Source: an uncultured Myxococcaceae bacterium (GTDB lineage Bacteria > Myxococcota_A > Polyangia > Polyangiales > Ga0077539). From it: a DNA stretch of 35,031 nucleotides. The DNA is taken from the NCBI GenBank assembly GCA_945952225.1, contig CAMFHP010000095.1, positions 1 through 35,031 of the forward strand. The letters are read 5' to 3'. The position numbers and the translations under genes were made by a program. Below the pieces are notes generated by a model that was not told where the DNA came from, ran no database searches, and saw nothing but the letters and a program-made list of their open reading frames with translations. How positions within the stretch are numbered: the first letter of the stretch is position 1; each line of letters starts with the position of its first letter. Of the stretch, positions 23,944-32,382 are shown one piece after another.

Positions 23944-24855
23944 GTGAGCGAGCAGTACGAGCCCTTTCCCGATGCGCCCGTGAAGTCCCTCGAGAACCGC
24001 CACGGCGCGCGGGTCTCATACACCGTGCTCGGCGACGGACCGCGCACGGTGCTCCTCGCGAACGGCCTCGGCGCGCGGCTCTACACCTGGGAGCCCCTCG
24101 TGCGCGCGCTGCTCCCCGAGTACCGCTTCATCACCTGGGACTACCGCGGCCTCTTCGACTCCACCGCGCCCGAGCATCGCCGTCGCCTGAGCGTGGTCGA
24201 TCACGCCGAAGACGCCGTGGCCATCCTCGATGCCGAGGGCGTCGACCGCGCGGTGTTCTGCGGGTGGAGCATGGGCGTGCAGGTCTCGCTCGAAGCGGCC
24301 ACGCTGCACCCCTCGCGCGTGGCGGGCCTCGTGCTGCTCAACGGCACCTACGGGCACGTCTTTTCGACGGGCTTTCAACCCGTGTTTCGTGTGCCCTTCA
24401 TGGCCACGCTCGAACACGCGGCCATCGAGTTCGTGATGGACCATCCCCTCGTCGCGCGGGCCATCGAGAAGGTCGCGCCGGCCACGGTGCACCCCGTCGC
24501 GGCGCTCTTCTGGCTGGCCACCGATGCCGACGTGCCGCACATGCGCACGCTCCTGCGGCGCTACACGCGCGAGATCTTCGGCGAGCGCACGTTCCCGCAT
24601 TTTCTCCAGCTCTTTCAGGAGCTCGACGCCCACTCGGTGCTGCACCACCTGCGGCACATCACGCAGCCCGCGCTGGTGATCTCGGGCCTCTGGGATGTGC
24701 TCACGCCGCCCTACCAATCCGAGATCATCGCGCGCCGTCTGCCCGACGCGAAGCACCTGCGCCTGCCGCGCGCGAGCCACTTCGCGCTGATGGAGCAGCC
24801 CTCGAAGGTGGTGCCCGCGATCGAAGAGTTCCTCCGCACGCGCGCCGCGTGGTGA
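23944..24855 (+). CDS. Alpha/beta-fold hydrolase
   Basis: A 303-residue soluble hydrolase. The nucleophile elbow GWSMG has S109, the acid is D251 (SGLWDVLTPP, 247-256) and the base is H279 (RASHFALMEQP). LANGLGARLYTWEPL (38-52) supplies the oxyanion-hole region. A helical lid (about 140-235) lies between strands 6 and 7. The substrate is not evident; related proteins are esterases, lactonases or haloperoxidase-like enzymes. The start is a GTG at 23944, 14 bases after the C15-like gene, and murI starts 19 bases after its end, so it is in a rightward run of three genes. Confidence 0.82.
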   Translation: MSEQYEPFPDAPVKSLENRHGARVSYTVLGDGPRTVLLANGLGARLYTWEPLVRALLPEYRFITWDYRGLFDSTAPEHRRRLSVVDHAEDAVAILDAEGVDRAVFCGWSMGVQVSLEAATLHPSRVAGLVLLNGTYGHVFSTGFQPVFRVPFMATLEHAAIEFVMDHPLVARAIEKVAPATVHPVAALFWLATDADVPHMRTLLRRYTREIFGERTFPHFLQLFQELDAHSVLHHLRHITQPALVISGLWDVLTPPYQSEIIARRLPDAKHLRLPRASHFALMEQPSKVVPAIEEFLRTRAAW

Positions 24856-24874
24856 GGTACGTTCCGCGCGCCCC

Positions 24875-25741
24875 ATGATCGGCGTCTACGACTCGGGATT
24901 CGGCGGCCTCACGGTGCTCCGCCACCTCGTCGACGCGCAGCCCGCGCGCGACTGGCTCTACCTCGGTGACAGCGGTCGCGCGCCCTACGGAGGCCGCGAT
25001 GCGCACACGCTCCTCGACTTCGCCGAGCAGTGCGTGGAGCACCTCTTCGACGCGGGCTGTCGGCTCATCGTGGTGGCCTGTCACACGGTGTCGTGCGTGG
25101 CGCTCCGTCACCTCCAGCAGCGCTACTGCGGGCCGGGTTCGAAGCGTCGCATTCTGGGCGTGACCATTCCCGCCGCCGAGGCCGCGGTGCGCACCACGCG
25201 GGGACGCATCGGCGTGCTGGCCACGCAGCGCACGGTGTCGAGCCGCACGCTGGTGACCGAGCTCGCGAAGTTGGGTCACCGCGACGTGATCCAGCGCGCG
25301 GCGCCGCTGCTCGCGCCCCTCGTCGAAGAGGGATGGGAGCGCTCGGAGATCGCCCGCGCCGCGTGCGCGCGCTACCTCGAAGACCTCCGCGGCTGCGACA
25401 CGATCATCCTCGGGTGCACGCACTATCCCCTGCTTCGCGAGGCGCTCGAAGGTGGCACCGACGCGCGTCTGCTCGATCCGGGGCCCGAGGTGGCGGCGCG
25501 GCTCGGCGACTGGCTCGCGCGGCATCCGGGCTTCGACGACGGCGGCACAGGACGCCTCACGGTGCACTGCACGGGCGACGTGGAGACCTTCCGCACGCAC
25601 GGCTCGCGGTTCTTCGGCGCGGCGCTCCCCGACGTGCGCCATGTGGTCGAAGCGCAGAGCGCGCTGGCCTCGCTCGTGGTCGACGGATCGCCCGTGGGCC
25701 AGGTGGTGCGCCCGTCACAACCGCCGCCTCGCATGGGGTAG
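24875..25741 (+). CDS. murI: Glutamate racemase MurI
   Basis: MurI interconverts L- and D-glutamate for peptidoglycan in the cytoplasm. At 288 residues the length is normal. Motifs: YDSGFGGLTVL (5-15), GDSGRAPYG (31-39), the first catalytic Cys C69 in VVACHTVS (66-73) and the second C181 in ILGCTHYPLL (178-187), with acidic E152/E155 and H183 nearby. The family usually has Asn after the first Cys (CNTA), but here it is His (H70). Both Cys are kept, so activity is likely. The alternative is an aspartate/glutamate racemase of slightly different specificity. A TACGTT element lies 11 bases ahead of the ATG. Confidence 0.88.
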   Translation: MIGVYDSGFGGLTVLRHLVDAQPARDWLYLGDSGRAPYGGRDAHTLLDFAEQCVEHLFDAGCRLIVVACHTVSCVALRHLQQRYCGPGSKRRILGVTIPAAEAAVRTTRGRIGVLATQRTVSSRTLVTELAKLGHRDVIQRAAPLLAPLVEEGWERSEIARAACARYLEDLRGCDTIILGCTHYPLLREALEGGTDARLLDPGPEVAARLGDWLARHPGFDDGGTGRLTVHCTGDVETFRTHGSRFFGAALPDVRHVVEAQSALASLVVDGSPVGQVVRPSQPPPRMG

Positions 25742-25759
25742 CGCGGTGCGGGCAACGGG

Positions 25760-25788
25760 GTGACGCGCGCCGCGTGAACCGATAGCGT
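25760..25788 (+). promoter_or_regulatory. Promoter of the Uma2-type gene
   Basis: GTGACG (25760-25765) and TAGCGT (25783-25788) are spaced by exactly 17 bases. The -10 box ends seven bases before the ATG at 25796, so transcription should begin at the start codon itself, giving a leaderless mRNA. Confidence 0.5.
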
Positions 25789-25795
25789 GCGGCGC

Positions 25796-26353
25796 ATGGC
25801 AGTCGCCGAGAAGCAGGCGCTCTCGTGGTCGGAGTACCTCGCGCTCGAACGCTCGGGCGAGACGAAGCATGAGCTGGTGGGCGGCGTCGCCTACGCGATG
25901 GCGGGCGGCGAGCCCGAACACGCGCGGCTCTCGCTCGCGATGGGCGCCGAGCTCCGCGCGATGCTGCGCGGACGCGGCTGTCGGGTCTACGGCTCCGACC
26001 TCAAGGTGCGCGTGCCCGCGTCGGGCAACTGCTACTACCCCGACGTGTCGGTGGTGTGTGGGCCGCTCCATGTCGACCCCGACGACGCGACGGTGGTGAC
26101 CAACCCGTCGCTCCTCGTCGAGGTGCTGTCTCCGAGCACGGAGCGCTTCGACCGCGGAGACAAATTCGCCGACTACCGTGCGCTGCCGACGCTGCGTCAC
26201 TACGTGCTCGTCTCCGCGGGGCGTCGCCGCATCGAGCACTACCGACGCAACGGCGACGGAACGTGGACGCTCACCGTCGCCGAGTCGGGCGACGTCGTGG
26301 GCCTCGCGGACTTCGGGGGCGCGCTGTCCGTCGACGCCGTGTACGACGGCTGA
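25796..26353 (+). CDS. Uma2-family (DUF820) putative endonuclease
   Basis: A 185-residue PD-(D/E)xK fold protein. E26 lies in KHELVGG (24-30); the core has YYPDVSVV (80-87, D83), LLVEVLSPST (106-115, E109) and RGDKFADY (120-127, K123), the acid-acid-lysine pattern of the nuclease fold. The family is common in cyanobacteria and myxobacteria, often in many copies; its biological role is unknown, and transposon or restriction links have been suggested. The ATG at 25796 is preferred to the GTG at 25787, because the latter overlaps the proposed -10 box. Confidence 0.85.
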   Translation: MAVAEKQALSWSEYLALERSGETKHELVGGVAYAMAGGEPEHARLSLAMGAELRAMLRGRGCRVYGSDLKVRVPASGNCYYPDVSVVCGPLHVDPDDATVVTNPSLLVEVLSPSTERFDRGDKFADYRALPTLRHYVLVSAGRRRIEHYRRNGDGTWTLTVAESGDVVGLADFGGALSVDAVYDG

Positions 26354-26363
26354 TCCGCGCGCC

Positions 26364-27950
26364 TCAGCCCACGGTGTCGAGGGAGCGGAGCCAGGGCGAG
26401 CGGCTGTCTTCGCCGTCGCCGACGAAGAGCCAGATGAGCACCGCGGGCATCACCACGTAGTAGAGCAGCTGCGTGAGCACGAGCGCGTAGTCGGCGCGGA
26501 TGTACTGCGTCGCCTGCACCGAGATCATGAGCATGAGCAGGTAGCGCCAGAGCACGGGACGCCCGCCGGGGCCCGACATGCCCCAGCGCACCACGCCGCC
26601 GAAGGTGAGCCCGAGCACGGTCGCGAGGCCCAGCACGCCCACGGTGCCGCCGATGAGGTTGCCGTCGCACACCATCGCGCCCGCCGTGCCCGAGGCATAG
26701 CGGCCGTAGCCCAGGAGCTCGTTGCCGAGCCAGTCGGCGGTGTTGACGAGCGCGAGCTTCTCCGGCGCGATCTGTGACGGAAGCAGCTGAAGGAACGTGT
26801 CGTAGAAGTACCCCAGGCCGCGGAACTCGCGACCGTGGTTCACCACCATCGCGCAGTAGGCCTCCTTGGTGACCATCGTCGCGTCTTCGCTGCGGATCGT
26901 GTCCGAGAAGCTCGCGATGTCCTGCATCGACGCGTCGATGCCCTCACGAAAGCCCTGGTGCTGGTACGTGCGGAAGAAGCCGTAGAAGTCGAAGAGCTTC
27001 AGCGCGAGCGCGGCGAGCGGCGTGAGGCGCCACCAGCGGTAGGGGCCCGAGAGCGCGTCCATGATCATGAACGCGAGGAGGAAGGGAAATGCCACGAAGC
27101 TGCGCGAGCCGCTGCCCAGGAGGAGCAGCAGCGGCACCTGCCCGAAGAACATCGCGAGCCGCGACCACTGCTTCTGCGTCGTCAGGCGCGTCATCACGAT
27201 GCCGTACCCGAGCCCCAGCGCCATGAGCGGGAAGTACCAGACCTTCGAGAGGATCTGCATGATGAGCAGATCGGCGCCGCCCGCCACACGCGACGAGGTG
27301 AGGTACTCCATGTCCTGCGCCATGTGCTCGCCGTAGTTCGCCGTCGGCAGGATGCTGCCCGTGGTGACGACACGGTTGACGAACTCGATGACGTACGACG
27401 CGAGCCCGATGGCGAGCAGCCACGTAAGGCGGAAGTACGGTTGCTCCGTGGCCGAGAAGATCGGACGCACCACGCGGCGCGGGGCCACGAACATGTACGC
27501 CGCGAAGAAGGCGCCCATGAAGTACGCGTGGAGGTACTGCACCTCCGAGATGATCGAGACGTCGAGGATGATCGTCGTCGGCGACTCGTAGGTCATGCGG
27601 AAGCCTTCGAGCCAGAGCAGCGTGGGCTTGATGAAGTAGTAGAACATCCAGCCCAGCATCGAGAGGGCCGGGTTCGACGCGCGCAGCATGCCCGTGGGAT
27701 CTCGCAGCGTGAGCGCCACGACGATCATCGTGAAGATGGCGACCTCGGTGAACACCGACGGGAGCGCGTCGATGCGGAGCGGCGTCGCAACGTTCCACGC
27801 GTAGACCATCACCCCGAGGCCGACGAGGAGCTCGGCGACGATGAGACGCGCCCGCGCCTGGAGCGTCACGCGCTCCTCGGCCCACTCCCGTCGGAGCTGC
27901 GCGATCTCGGCGCGAGGATCAGCGAGGGGCTTGCGGGCGGCGTTGTTCAT
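26364..27950 (-). CDS. Polytopic membrane protein, O-antigen polymerase/ligase-like
   Basis: A 528-residue inner-membrane protein with about ten to twelve hydrophobic helices spread from residue 35 to the C-terminus and a charged, coiled-coil-like N-terminal stretch (about 8-34). The large soluble loop in the second half (about 315-415), with conserved-looking Arg, Glu and Tyr residues, suits the Wzy/WaaL/oligosaccharide polymerase class. Sequence recognition alone does not prove the role. Its ATG overlaps the stop of the upstream glycosyltransferase (ATGA, 27947-27950), so both are probably made together. The neighbours are surface-polysaccharide genes. Confidence 0.68.
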   Translation of the reverse strand: MNNAARKPLADPRAEIAQLRREWAEERVTLQARARLIVAELLVGLGVMVYAWNVATPLRIDALPSVFTEVAIFTMIVVALTLRDPTGMLRASNPALSMLGWMFYYFIKPTLLWLEGFRMTYESPTTIILDVSIISEVQYLHAYFMGAFFAAYMFVAPRRVVRPIFSATEQPYFRLTWLLAIGLASYVIEFVNRVVTTGSILPTANYGEHMAQDMEYLTSSRVAGGADLLIMQILSKVWYFPLMALGLGYGIVMTRLTTQKQWSRLAMFFGQVPLLLLLGSGSRSFVAFPFLLAFMIMDALSGPYRWWRLTPLAALALKLFDFYGFFRTYQHQGFREGIDASMQDIASFSDTIRSEDATMVTKEAYCAMVVNHGREFRGLGYFYDTFLQLLPSQIAPEKLALVNTADWLGNELLGYGRYASGTAGAMVCDGNLIGGTVGVLGLATVLGLTFGGVVRWGMSGPGGRPVLWRYLLMLMISVQATQYIRADYALVLTQLLYYVVMPAVLIWLFVGDGEDSRSPWLRSLDTVG

Positions 27951-29419
27951 CGGGGTGACAGCGGGCGCGGAGCGTCGCACGGCGCGCGATGAAGGCATAC
28001 CCCCGGCGCGCAGGTTGAGTCCGCGCCGCGGGCCGAGGATGCGAGCGCATCGGCGGACGAGGCCGCCCACCACGCGTGGTCCTCGCAGCGGAGATGAAGC
28101 GTCCACGGCGAGATTGGGTCGCCGTTGGGCTCGGTCTGCAGTCGCTCCCAACGCAGGTCAAGACGGTACGGAATGAGCTCCGCGAGGTCGGTGTACACCG
28201 TGGCTCCCGCGGGCACCCGCCCGAGCGCCGGGAGCACGGCGAGCACGGCCTCACGTCCCGCGCGTTGTGCCCGCCACCGACGCATGAACATCCCGTGTAC
28301 GCCGAGCGAGAGCAGCACCGCAACGGCTGCCGCGGGCACCGCGAGCGACGGACGACGCTCGCCGCGACGGTCGCGCCACCATGAGGCCGCGAGCACCGAG
28401 AGCAACCACACCGAGGCCGTCGCGGGGAGAAGCAGTCGGTTGCCGATCGTGTCGAGGCGGAACCTCCACGAGGCGCCGAGCTGCATCGCGAGCATCGCCG
28501 TCGCGAAGAGCGCGTGGTCGACGAGGGCGCGTGCGCGGGCCTCGCGAGACCCCGCGTCGTCGCCAGGGCGTGCCGCGAGCGCGACGAGGGCCGGAAGCGC
28601 GAAGCCTGCGAACACCGTGAGCACCCACGATTTCACAAAGGCCACCACCGTGTCGCGTGCGAGCAGCGGGAGGGTGTAGCTGCTCGGGTCGCGCGGTCCA
28701 TCGCCCGTGCGCAGACGCCAGAGCACGAGGGGCACGAGCACCACCGCGGCACCCACGGTCACGCCCGCCGCCACCGTGGGCGCACCGGCACGCTTCGAGC
28801 GAAGCATCTCCACGAGCCGCCACGCGATGGGAACCGCGAGCGCAACACAGGCCCAGCGGCTCGCAACGGCCATCGCCGAGAGCAGGCCGAGCGCCGCGCC
28901 CGTGGTGGCCGAAGGCTTTTCGGTGCATCGCGCGAGCACGCACAACGAGGCGGCGATGAGCGCGAGCGAGGCGGCCTCCGACGAGGCCATCTGCGCGTAC
29001 CACGTGAGCATGGGCGTCGAGGCCAGCCACAGCACCGCGGCGACGCGCGCAGGGCCACGCAGCACACCCACCGCCGAACGCGCGGTGCAGGTCACGGCCA
29101 CCGCGGTCGAGAGCACCGAGAGCGCGCGGAACGACACGATCCAGCTCAGTCCGAGCGCGTGGAGCGCCGCGAGCATGAAGGGCACGAGCGGAGGCCAGTG
29201 AAGCGCCGTGCGCGGCGCTACATGGGTGACGTACCCGATGGGGTCGACGAGGCCGCGCCCCGACTGCCACGCGTCGGCGATGGCGAGGTAGTGCGCGCCA
29301 TCGGGCGTGACGGGCCACACGGAGTGCCACACGGCGCTGAACGCAAGCGAGAGCAACCCCGCCGCAAGAGACCATCGCCAGAGTGTGCGCGGGGAGGAGT
29401 CGTCGAGGAGCGGGTGCAT
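27947..29419 (-). CDS. GT-C type membrane glycosyltransferase (ArnT/GT39-like)
   Basis: A 490-residue polytopic protein with about eleven membrane helices. The first periplasmic loop has TPDGAHYLAIADAW (38-51), with acidic D40 in the place where GT-C enzymes bind the lipid-phosphate sugar. GT-C enzymes transfer sugars from polyprenyl-phosphate carriers outside the membrane. The C-terminal periplasmic domain (about 400-490) is short and has several Cys. The acceptor is unknown. It is translationally coupled to the polymerase-like gene and is divergent from a second GT-C gene at 29601. Confidence 0.75.
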   Translation of the reverse strand: MHPLLDDSSPRTLWRWSLAAGLLSLAFSAVWHSVWPVTPDGAHYLAIADAWQSGRGLVDPIGYVTHVAPRTALHWPPLVPFMLAALHALGLSWIVSFRALSVLSTAVAVTCTARSAVGVLRGPARVAAVLWLASTPMLTWYAQMASSEAASLALIAASLCVLARCTEKPSATTGAALGLLSAMAVASRWACVALAVPIAWRLVEMLRSKRAGAPTVAAGVTVGAAVVLVPLVLWRLRTGDGPRDPSSYTLPLLARDTVVAFVKSWVLTVFAGFALPALVALAARPGDDAGSREARARALVDHALFATAMLAMQLGASWRFRLDTIGNRLLLPATASVWLLSVLAASWWRDRRGERRPSLAVPAAAVAVLLSLGVHGMFMRRWRAQRAGREAVLAVLPALGRVPAGATVYTDLAELIPYRLDLRWERLQTEPNGDPISPWTLHLRCEDHAWWAASSADALASSARGADSTCAPGVCLHRAPCDAPRPLSPR

Positions 29420-29600
29420 GGTGGTCCTTGCGCGGGGCGCGCGCGGGCCTCTCCGTTGATGCCCGCTTCCGTCGCATTCACCCGCCGCGTCGGTCGATGC
29501 CACGCGCGGCGTCCCGTTGGCAACGACGTTCACTTCACCGTCAGAACGCCCGGAGGTGAATGGTACGGTCCCGCGCGCCACCAACACCCCTCCGCGCGCC

Positions 29601-31175
29601 ATGAACTCCGACACCGACGTTCGCCCCGACCGCTCGCTGCGCCTTGCCCTCGCGGCCGGCGTCTCGCTGACCCTGCTGCTCACATGGCGCCTCGCGCCCC
29701 ACGCGATCGGTGACGACTGGCTCCGTCGTCCGCTCTTCGAAGACGCGTACTACTACCTCACCATCGCGCGAAACGTCGGGCAGGGCCGCGGCGTGACCTA
29801 CGACGGCGCGCCCGTGAACGGCTTCCAGCCGCTCTACCTTGTGCTTTGTGTGCTCTTCGGCTCGCTCACCGGCTGGAGCACCACGCTCACGCCGGTGCTC
29901 ACCGTCGCCTTCACCTGGGCGCTCTACACCCTCGTCGGAACCGCACAGGTGATCGGACTCTGGCGCGCAGCAGCGCCTCGCGTGCCTCGCGGCGCAGCCT
30001 TCGCGGCGCTCCTGTGGCTCCTCCATCCGTACGGCGCGCGCTCGGCGTTCAACGGCATGGAGACCTCGCTCGCCCTCGTCGCATGGCTGCTCGTCGCGCG
30101 TGTGCTCGTGTCGCGGTGGCGCGTGCCGCTCACCCCGCGCGATGGGGCGGTGATCGGTGGTGCCCTGGGCTTCGCCTTCCTCGCGCGCAACGACACGGTG
30201 ATCCTCACGGCGGTGTGGGGTTTGGCGACGCTGTGGCGGCTCCGCGGCGCATCGCGCGATGACGTGCGCACCACGCTGCGTGCCGTGGTCGTCGCGGCGG
30301 TCGTGTGGCTCCTCTGCGCGATGCCGTGGATGGCGTTCAACGTCGCGACCTTCGGCACACCGCTGCCCCAGAGCGGTTCCGCCGAGGGCATCGGGAGCTT
30401 TCTCGACCACGGACGCGCGCAGCAGGCCATGGGGGTGCTCGGCGCGCTCGACCGGCAGCTCCTCGCGATGCCCGTTCCCGTGGGCAACGCGTCGCTGCCG
30501 ATGGTCGTGCAGCTCGTGCTGGGAGGCGGTGCGCTGTTCGTCGGGCTGGCCCTTCTGTGGGGCGCATGGCGACGCGCGGAGGGAGCGCTGCGCGACGTGC
30601 TCGCCGTGCTCACGGCGTCGGTGCTGCTCCTCGCGGTGGTCTACGGCACGGTCTTCGGCGCCCCGTGGAACGGCCTGCGCTGGCTCGCGCCCGCCACGAT
30701 CGTGAGCGTGCTCGCGCTGGCAACGCTCGCCGAGGGGGCGCTGTCGACGCGTCATCACACGCTGCGCGGCGTCGTCGCGATGGCGCTGCTGGCGATCCTC
30801 GTGGGGCGCGTGGTCACCGCCGATCAGGACGCACGCAACCCCTGCCTCACGAACACCTGGCCCATCCTTCAGCGCGCGCTGCGCGACCGGCCTGCGGGTA
30901 CCGTGGCGAGCTTTCAGAGCGGGCTCCTCGGGTGGGCCGCGCCGCGACGGATCATGAACCTCGACGGGAAGATGAACCACGACGCCCTCGTCGCGCTGCG
31001 GGCTCATTCCTTTCCTGCGTGGCTCGTGCGCTCCGAGGTCGACTACATGCTCGACTTCGGCGTGAACATGCACGGGTACGACCGTGACCCCACGATCCTC
31101 GCGGCCTTCGAGCGTCGCGAGACCGACGAGGGCATCGTCATCCTTCAGCGCCGCGTGCCGCGCCGCCCTCAGTAG
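29601..31175 (+). CDS. Second GT-C type membrane glycosyltransferase
   Basis: A 524-residue polytopic inner-membrane protein with about ten helices (first at about 13-33). RRPLFEDAYYYLTIARNVGQG (42-62) carries the acidic E47-D48 pair and the downstream helix expected in the first loop of GT-C enzymes. The C-terminal periplasmic part (about 425-524) is soluble. Sequence similarity to the neighbour at 27947 is limited to this general layout. The ATG at 29601 is preferred over an ATG at 29517 that lies inside the divergent promoter region. The last seven bases overlap the convergent acyltransferase gene. Confidence 0.75.
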   Translation: MNSDTDVRPDRSLRLALAAGVSLTLLLTWRLAPHAIGDDWLRRPLFEDAYYYLTIARNVGQGRGVTYDGAPVNGFQPLYLVLCVLFGSLTGWSTTLTPVLTVAFTWALYTLVGTAQVIGLWRAAAPRVPRGAAFAALLWLLHPYGARSAFNGMETSLALVAWLLVARVLVSRWRVPLTPRDGAVIGGALGFAFLARNDTVILTAVWGLATLWRLRGASRDDVRTTLRAVVVAAVVWLLCAMPWMAFNVATFGTPLPQSGSAEGIGSFLDHGRAQQAMGVLGALDRQLLAMPVPVGNASLPMVVQLVLGGGALFVGLALLWGAWRRAEGALRDVLAVLTASVLLLAVVYGTVFGAPWNGLRWLAPATIVSVLALATLAEGALSTRHHTLRGVVAMALLAILVGRVVTADQDARNPCLTNTWPILQRALRDRPAGTVASFQSGLLGWAAPRRIMNLDGKMNHDALVALRAHSFPAWLVRSEVDYMLDFGVNMHGYDRDPTILAAFERRETDEGIVILQRRVPRRPQ

Positions 31176-32323
31176 GGAAAGCGGTCTTTGTACCGAAGCA
31201 GCGGCGCCTCGAACCATCGCCAGCTCGCCATCGAGAGCACCAGCGTGATGCCCACCATCGCGATGGGATACGCGAGGAGCACGAGGCTCCCGAGCGCCGT
31301 GCCCCCCGTGCGGCGAACGAGCGGCGCCCACAGGTCGTTGAGCGGTCCGCGGAGCAGGTAGTGGATGACGTAGACGCCGTAGCTGTAGCGCCCGAAGAGC
31401 TGCAACACGGGTGACTGCAGCGCGCGAGAGAGCCGCGCCTCCGCGGGCGCGAGGAGCGCCACGACGAGCAACGCGCCGAAGAGCACGGCGAAGAGGCTGT
31501 ACCCCGCGTACTGCATGAACGCGCCGAACTCTCTCGCCTCGCCGAAGCCACCATGGAGCGTCGACGCGACGATGCCGATTGCGAGGGCGACACCCGACGC
31601 GAGCGCGACGCCCCACGCGCGAACACGCCAGCGGGCCGGGTCGTACGATCCGCGCATCCAGACGGCGAGCGCGGCGCCGACGAGGAGCCCATCGGCGCGC
31701 GTGGGCAGGAGCGTGTAGATCGCGGCGACGTTCACACCGCCGAGACGGAGGCCCGCGCGCGTGAGCACCACCATCGCGAAGCCGACGACGCACACGGCAC
31801 CGAGGTGCCGCGGCGGCGCGCGGCGCACCACGAGGGGCCACACCAGGTAGAACTGCTCCTCCACCGAGAGGGACCAGAAGTGCGTGGTGTCGAGCGCGGT
31901 CGCGCCGGGGTTCAGCGCCTGACGCACGTTCGCGAGGTAGGCCCAGAGCCAGGGCTCTTCACGGTGATACTGCGCGATCTCGGCGGCCGTGCGATGCGCG
32001 ACGATGGGGCCGAGCACGTGCCAGAGGAGCAGCGCGGCGTAGTAGAGCGGAAAGATGCGCAGCACACGGCGCGCATAGAAGGCGCTGTAGTACCGGGGGC
32101 TTTCGCAAGACGCGATGAGGATTCGGGTGATCAGAAAGCCCGAGAGCACGAAGAAGAGATCGACCCCCGCCCACCCGTACGCCGAGCTCGCGTACACGAG
32201 GGTGTCGAATCGCGTCGGAATGGGCGCGGGGTAGTGCGCGTGGAACCACAGCACCAGGAGGATCGCGACGCCACGAACGCCGTCGAGCGAGGGATTGCGG
32301 TCAGGCGCGGGGGCGGTCGACAT
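31169..32323 (-). CDS. Acyltransferase 3 family (OafA/YrhL-like) membrane protein
   Basis: These enzymes move acetyl or other acyl groups onto surface polysaccharides or lipids. The 384-residue protein has about ten helices and the family motifs: LDGVRGVAILLVLWFHA (13-29; R17 and catalytic H28), GVDLFFVLSGFLI (about 52-64), RRVLRIFPLYY (about 84-94) and FWSLSVEEQFYLVWP (about 147-161). The C-terminal helix ends in RWFEAPLLRYKDRFPY, also typical. The ATG at 32323 has no clear Shine-Dalgarno sequence. The ORF is open well upstream, into the shifted frame of the beta-helix gene (see findings). Confidence 0.88.
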   Translation of the reverse strand: MSTAPAPDRNPSLDGVRGVAILLVLWFHAHYPAPIPTRFDTLVYASSAYGWAGVDLFFVLSGFLITRILIASCESPRYYSAFYARRVLRIFPLYYAALLLWHVLGPIVAHRTAAEIAQYHREEPWLWAYLANVRQALNPGATALDTTHFWSLSVEEQFYLVWPLVVRRAPPRHLGAVCVVGFAMVVLTRAGLRLGGVNVAAIYTLLPTRADGLLVGAALAVWMRGSYDPARWRVRAWGVALASGVALAIGIVASTLHGGFGEAREFGAFMQYAGYSLFAVLFGALLVVALLAPAEARLSRALQSPVLQLFGRYSYGVYVIHYLLRGPLNDLWAPLVRRTGGTALGSLVLLAYPIAMVGITLVLSMASWRWFEAPLLRYKDRFPY

Positions 32324-32382
32324 CGGCGCGCTGTGTTGCCAGCAATCGCCGTGCGGTTCAACCGAGATGCATCGCCGAGGCG

